From assembly GCF_035989285.1 (NCBI RefSeq), contig NZ_CP108513.1:9424001-9488000 (forward strand): DNA of 64,000 nucleotides, in the 5' to 3' direction. Shown here piece after piece: positions 62,767-64,000 of the stretch. Position numbers and translations under genes: made by a program. The stretch is from Streptomyces sp. NBC_01235 (GTDB lineage: Bacteria > Actinomycetota > Actinomycetes > Streptomycetales > Streptomycetaceae). The notes under the pieces were generated by a model. The model saw only the letters and a program-made list of their open reading frames with translations, made no database searches and was not told the DNA's origin. Numbering within the stretch: position 1 is the stretch's first letter; every line of letters begins with the position of its first letter.

Positions 62767-62953
62767 AGGGCCTGTCCGGCGGATCAGGTTGCAGGAAAGC
62801 TGCGGTGCCTCATCGACGCAGGTGAGCGGCGATTGGTTCGTGCAGCTGCAAGGCGGAGGAGGGCGTCAACGCGGAGCGTTGGCAACCGACGACAACGCGG
62901 CAGATGTGCGTGCCAATCCCCGCGTCTGCGGCATGATCCGCCGGACAGGCCCT
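62767..62953. mobile_element. MITE-like element with perfect 20-bp terminal inverted repeats
   Basis: AGGGCCTGTCCGGCGGATCA (62767-62786) is exactly inverted at 62934-62953. The 187-bp unit encodes no transposase. The ends look like those of streptomycete IS elements of the IS5/IS630 type, and this terminal sequence is familiar from several Streptomyces genomes. The right end touches the stop codon of the DUF3140 gene, and CCTAGGG at the junction creates a longer palindrome. No clear target duplication can be read. Confidence 0.82.
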
Positions 62954-63284
62954 AGGGCCTGAGCGGGTCGTGGCCGATCGTCATCAGGCGGTGGCGGCGG
63001 CGCGTCTCCTCGGACGCGGGCTCGTTCTCCACGTCCGCCTGCTCGGCGACCGTGTCGACGACCCGGTACATCACCCGGATGTCGTCGTCGGTCAGGTCGG
63101 TGCGCCGCTTCTGCAGGATCGCCAGCACGTGCTGTCCGGTCGGGCTGCCCGCCTCTTCGGGCAGCGGCTCCGCGCTCGTGTCGGCGTCGCGCACCCGCAG
63201 CCAGGCGGCCAGTTCCTGTGAGGTCATGTTCACCGCGCGGTGGAAGTCCTCCCACAGCGCGTCAAGTTCGAGGGCGTCAGTCAT
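62952..63284 (-). CDS. DUF3140 protein
   Basis: 110 residues. ATG 63284 behind GGAGGAGG. Domain features: LWEDFHRAVNMTSQELAAWL and DLTDDDIRVMYRVVDTVAEQAD, then RRRHRLMTIGHDP. The family is small, DNA-binding-like, and often next to Dps/stress genes. The stop codon TAG lies at the MITE-like element's right end, so the native C-terminus may have been altered by insertion. The gene is followed by the element and preceded by the broken dps gene. Confidence 0.87.
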   Translation of the reverse strand: MTDALELDALWEDFHRAVNMTSQELAAWLRVRDADTSAEPLPEEAGSPTGQHVLAILQKRRTDLTDDDIRVMYRVVDTVAEQADVENEPASEETRRRHRLMTIGHDPLRP

Positions 63285-63306
63285 GGCAGGGCCTCCTCCG
63301 GACGGG

Positions 63307-63576
63307 TCACTTCTCGCGCGGCCAGTTCTCGGCCTCGAACATCCACCGCTGCTTCTCCAGCTCGGCGGTGATGCCGCAGCAGGTCCTGGGTGACGGGATC
63401 CGGCTTCTCGGTGCCGCGATCCTCCCCCGGCTCGAACGGAACCGGGGCCCCACGATGTTCCAGTGGGCCTGCTTCCCCACCAGGGAGAGGCCGAGCAGAT
63501 CCACGAGGGTGCTCTGCAGCGCGTCGTAGGTGACCTGGCGGGCCGGTTCGGGCAGCGGGCTCTTCACGAACGTCAT
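63307..63576 (-). pseudogene. dps: Dps-family ferritin gene with internal deletion
   Basis: From ATG 63576 (AGGAGGAGC upstream) the frame starts as normal Dps (TFVKSPLPEPARQVTYDAL; LVGKQAHWNIVGPRFRS) and ends as Dps (ITAELEKQRWMFEAENWPREK). About 80 residues of the middle, with the ferroxidase partner residues, are missing. The segment TEKPDPVTQDLL is visible only in another frame, so a deletion is accompanied by a frameshift. The 90-codon frame re-enters the correct phase at the end but cannot form the four-helix bundle. Confidence 0.87.
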
Positions 63577-63663
63577 ACGGTGCTCCTCCTCGTCGTGTCC
63601 TGTCGGGCGGTAGGGCCCCACACGAGGGCGCGGGTGCCCAGGGCGAACCGGTGCAAACCGACG

Positions 63664-64000
63664 TCAGAGGACCCCGTCCAGGAAGCGCGTCACGTCCGCG
63701 AACACCTCCGCCTTGTTCGTCTCGTTGAAGACCTCGTGCCGGGCCCCGGGGTAGATCCGTTCGGTCGCCGCGCCACCGCTCAGCCGCTCCACCCCGGTCC
63801 GGCTGCCGGGCAGCGGGACCAGCCGGTCGTCGTCGCCGTGCAGCCACAGCAGCGGCAGCGGGCCGATGTCGCCGTCCTTGGCGACGGTCTCCAGGGTCCG
63901 TGCGAAGGCCTCCAGCGTCGGCCGTTTCATCGGCCCGTGCCAGACCAGCGGATCCGCCGCGTACGCCGCGCCGACCGCCGGGTCGCGGGAGAGGGCGGCG
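63664..64000 (-). CDS. Alpha/beta hydrolase, lysophospholipase/monoacylglycerol-lipase type (5' end outside window)
   Basis: C-terminal 111 residues of an alpha/beta-hydrolase. LPLLWLHGDDDRLVPLPGS contains the acid Asp region and GARHEVFNETNKAEVFADVTRFL the catalytic His. The pattern HEVFNE with FLDGVL is usual in monoacylglycerol lipases. The nucleophile Ser and start are beyond base 64000. Confidence 0.9.
   Translation of the reverse strand, partial: AALSRDPAVGAAYAADPLVWHGPMKRPTLEAFARTLETVAKDGDIGPLPLLWLHGDDDRLVPLPGSRTGVERLSGGAATERIYPGARHEVFNETNKAEVFADVTRFLDGVL

Overview
The window is high-GC chromosomal DNA of a Streptomyces, or a very close relative. The evidence is extreme GC at third codon positions, GTG/TTG starts, dense translationally coupled operons, a four-gene conservon, an S-adenosyl methyltransferase of the DUF574 type, and a gene order (zitB, galE, envelope genes, hopanoid cluster, tdh-kbl) that I recognise from the S. 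coelicolor chromosome. No phage, rRNA or CRISPR is visible.

Layout. (1) 1-1.8 kb: a zinc-efflux gene (zitB) with a Zur-like box, and galE, both leftward. (2) 2.1-9.2 kb: a rightward, overlapping operon of two CDP-alcohol phosphotransferases, a sugar-phosphate/polyol cytidylyltransferase-like protein, a glycerol-1-phosphate-dehydrogenase-like enzyme, a GT2 glycosyltransferase and a two-gene polymer-export ABC transporter. Together they look like a complete but undescribed pathway for a phosphoalcohol-containing envelope glycopolymer or glycolipid. (3) 9.5-23.2 kb: a full hopanoid cluster, hpnC-hpnD-microprotein-hpnE-polyprenyl synthase-shc-hpnG-hpnH-ispG-dxs-hpnO. It is followed by an XRE/cupin regulator with two operator-like palindromes and a 40-residue membrane protein. 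The product should be C35 amino-hopanoids, with ispG and dxs boosting precursor supply. (4) 23.3-31.4 kb: hydrolases and secreted proteins (tyrosine phosphatase, GH36 alpha-galactosidase, a LysM-M23 peptidase behind a c-di-AMP ydaO riboswitch, a decayed PL11 lyase, a DUF6250 protein, an SGNH hydrolase and a SIMPL protein). (5) 31.5-34.8 kb: a gdh-tetR pair divergent from a metallo-hydrolase.

(6) 35.8-40.8 kb: a conservon (cvnABCD-like sensor/roadblock/DUF742/GTPase) plus a GAF protein; the sensor carries recent 90-bp tandem duplications. (7) 41-45.7 kb: threonine catabolism (tdh-kbl) and regulators, two of which appear to be leaderless. (8) 45.8-50.9 kb: tRNA-Pro(GGG) and, 5 kb downstream, a 43-bp copy of its 3' end. 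The pair brackets a complete trehalose/maltose-type ABC importer (LpqY-SugABC-like), which resembles a small tRNA-targeted island without an integrase. (9) 51-59.6 kb: small proteins, an ECF sigma factor convergent and overlapping with murJ, and a leftward operon containing a glutamine-synthetase-like gene and a FluG-type amidohydrolase. (10) 59.7-64 kb: a HAD phosphatase, an M20 peptidase and several broken genes (ABC ATPase, dps), with a 187-bp MITE-like element that has perfect 20-bp inverted ends.
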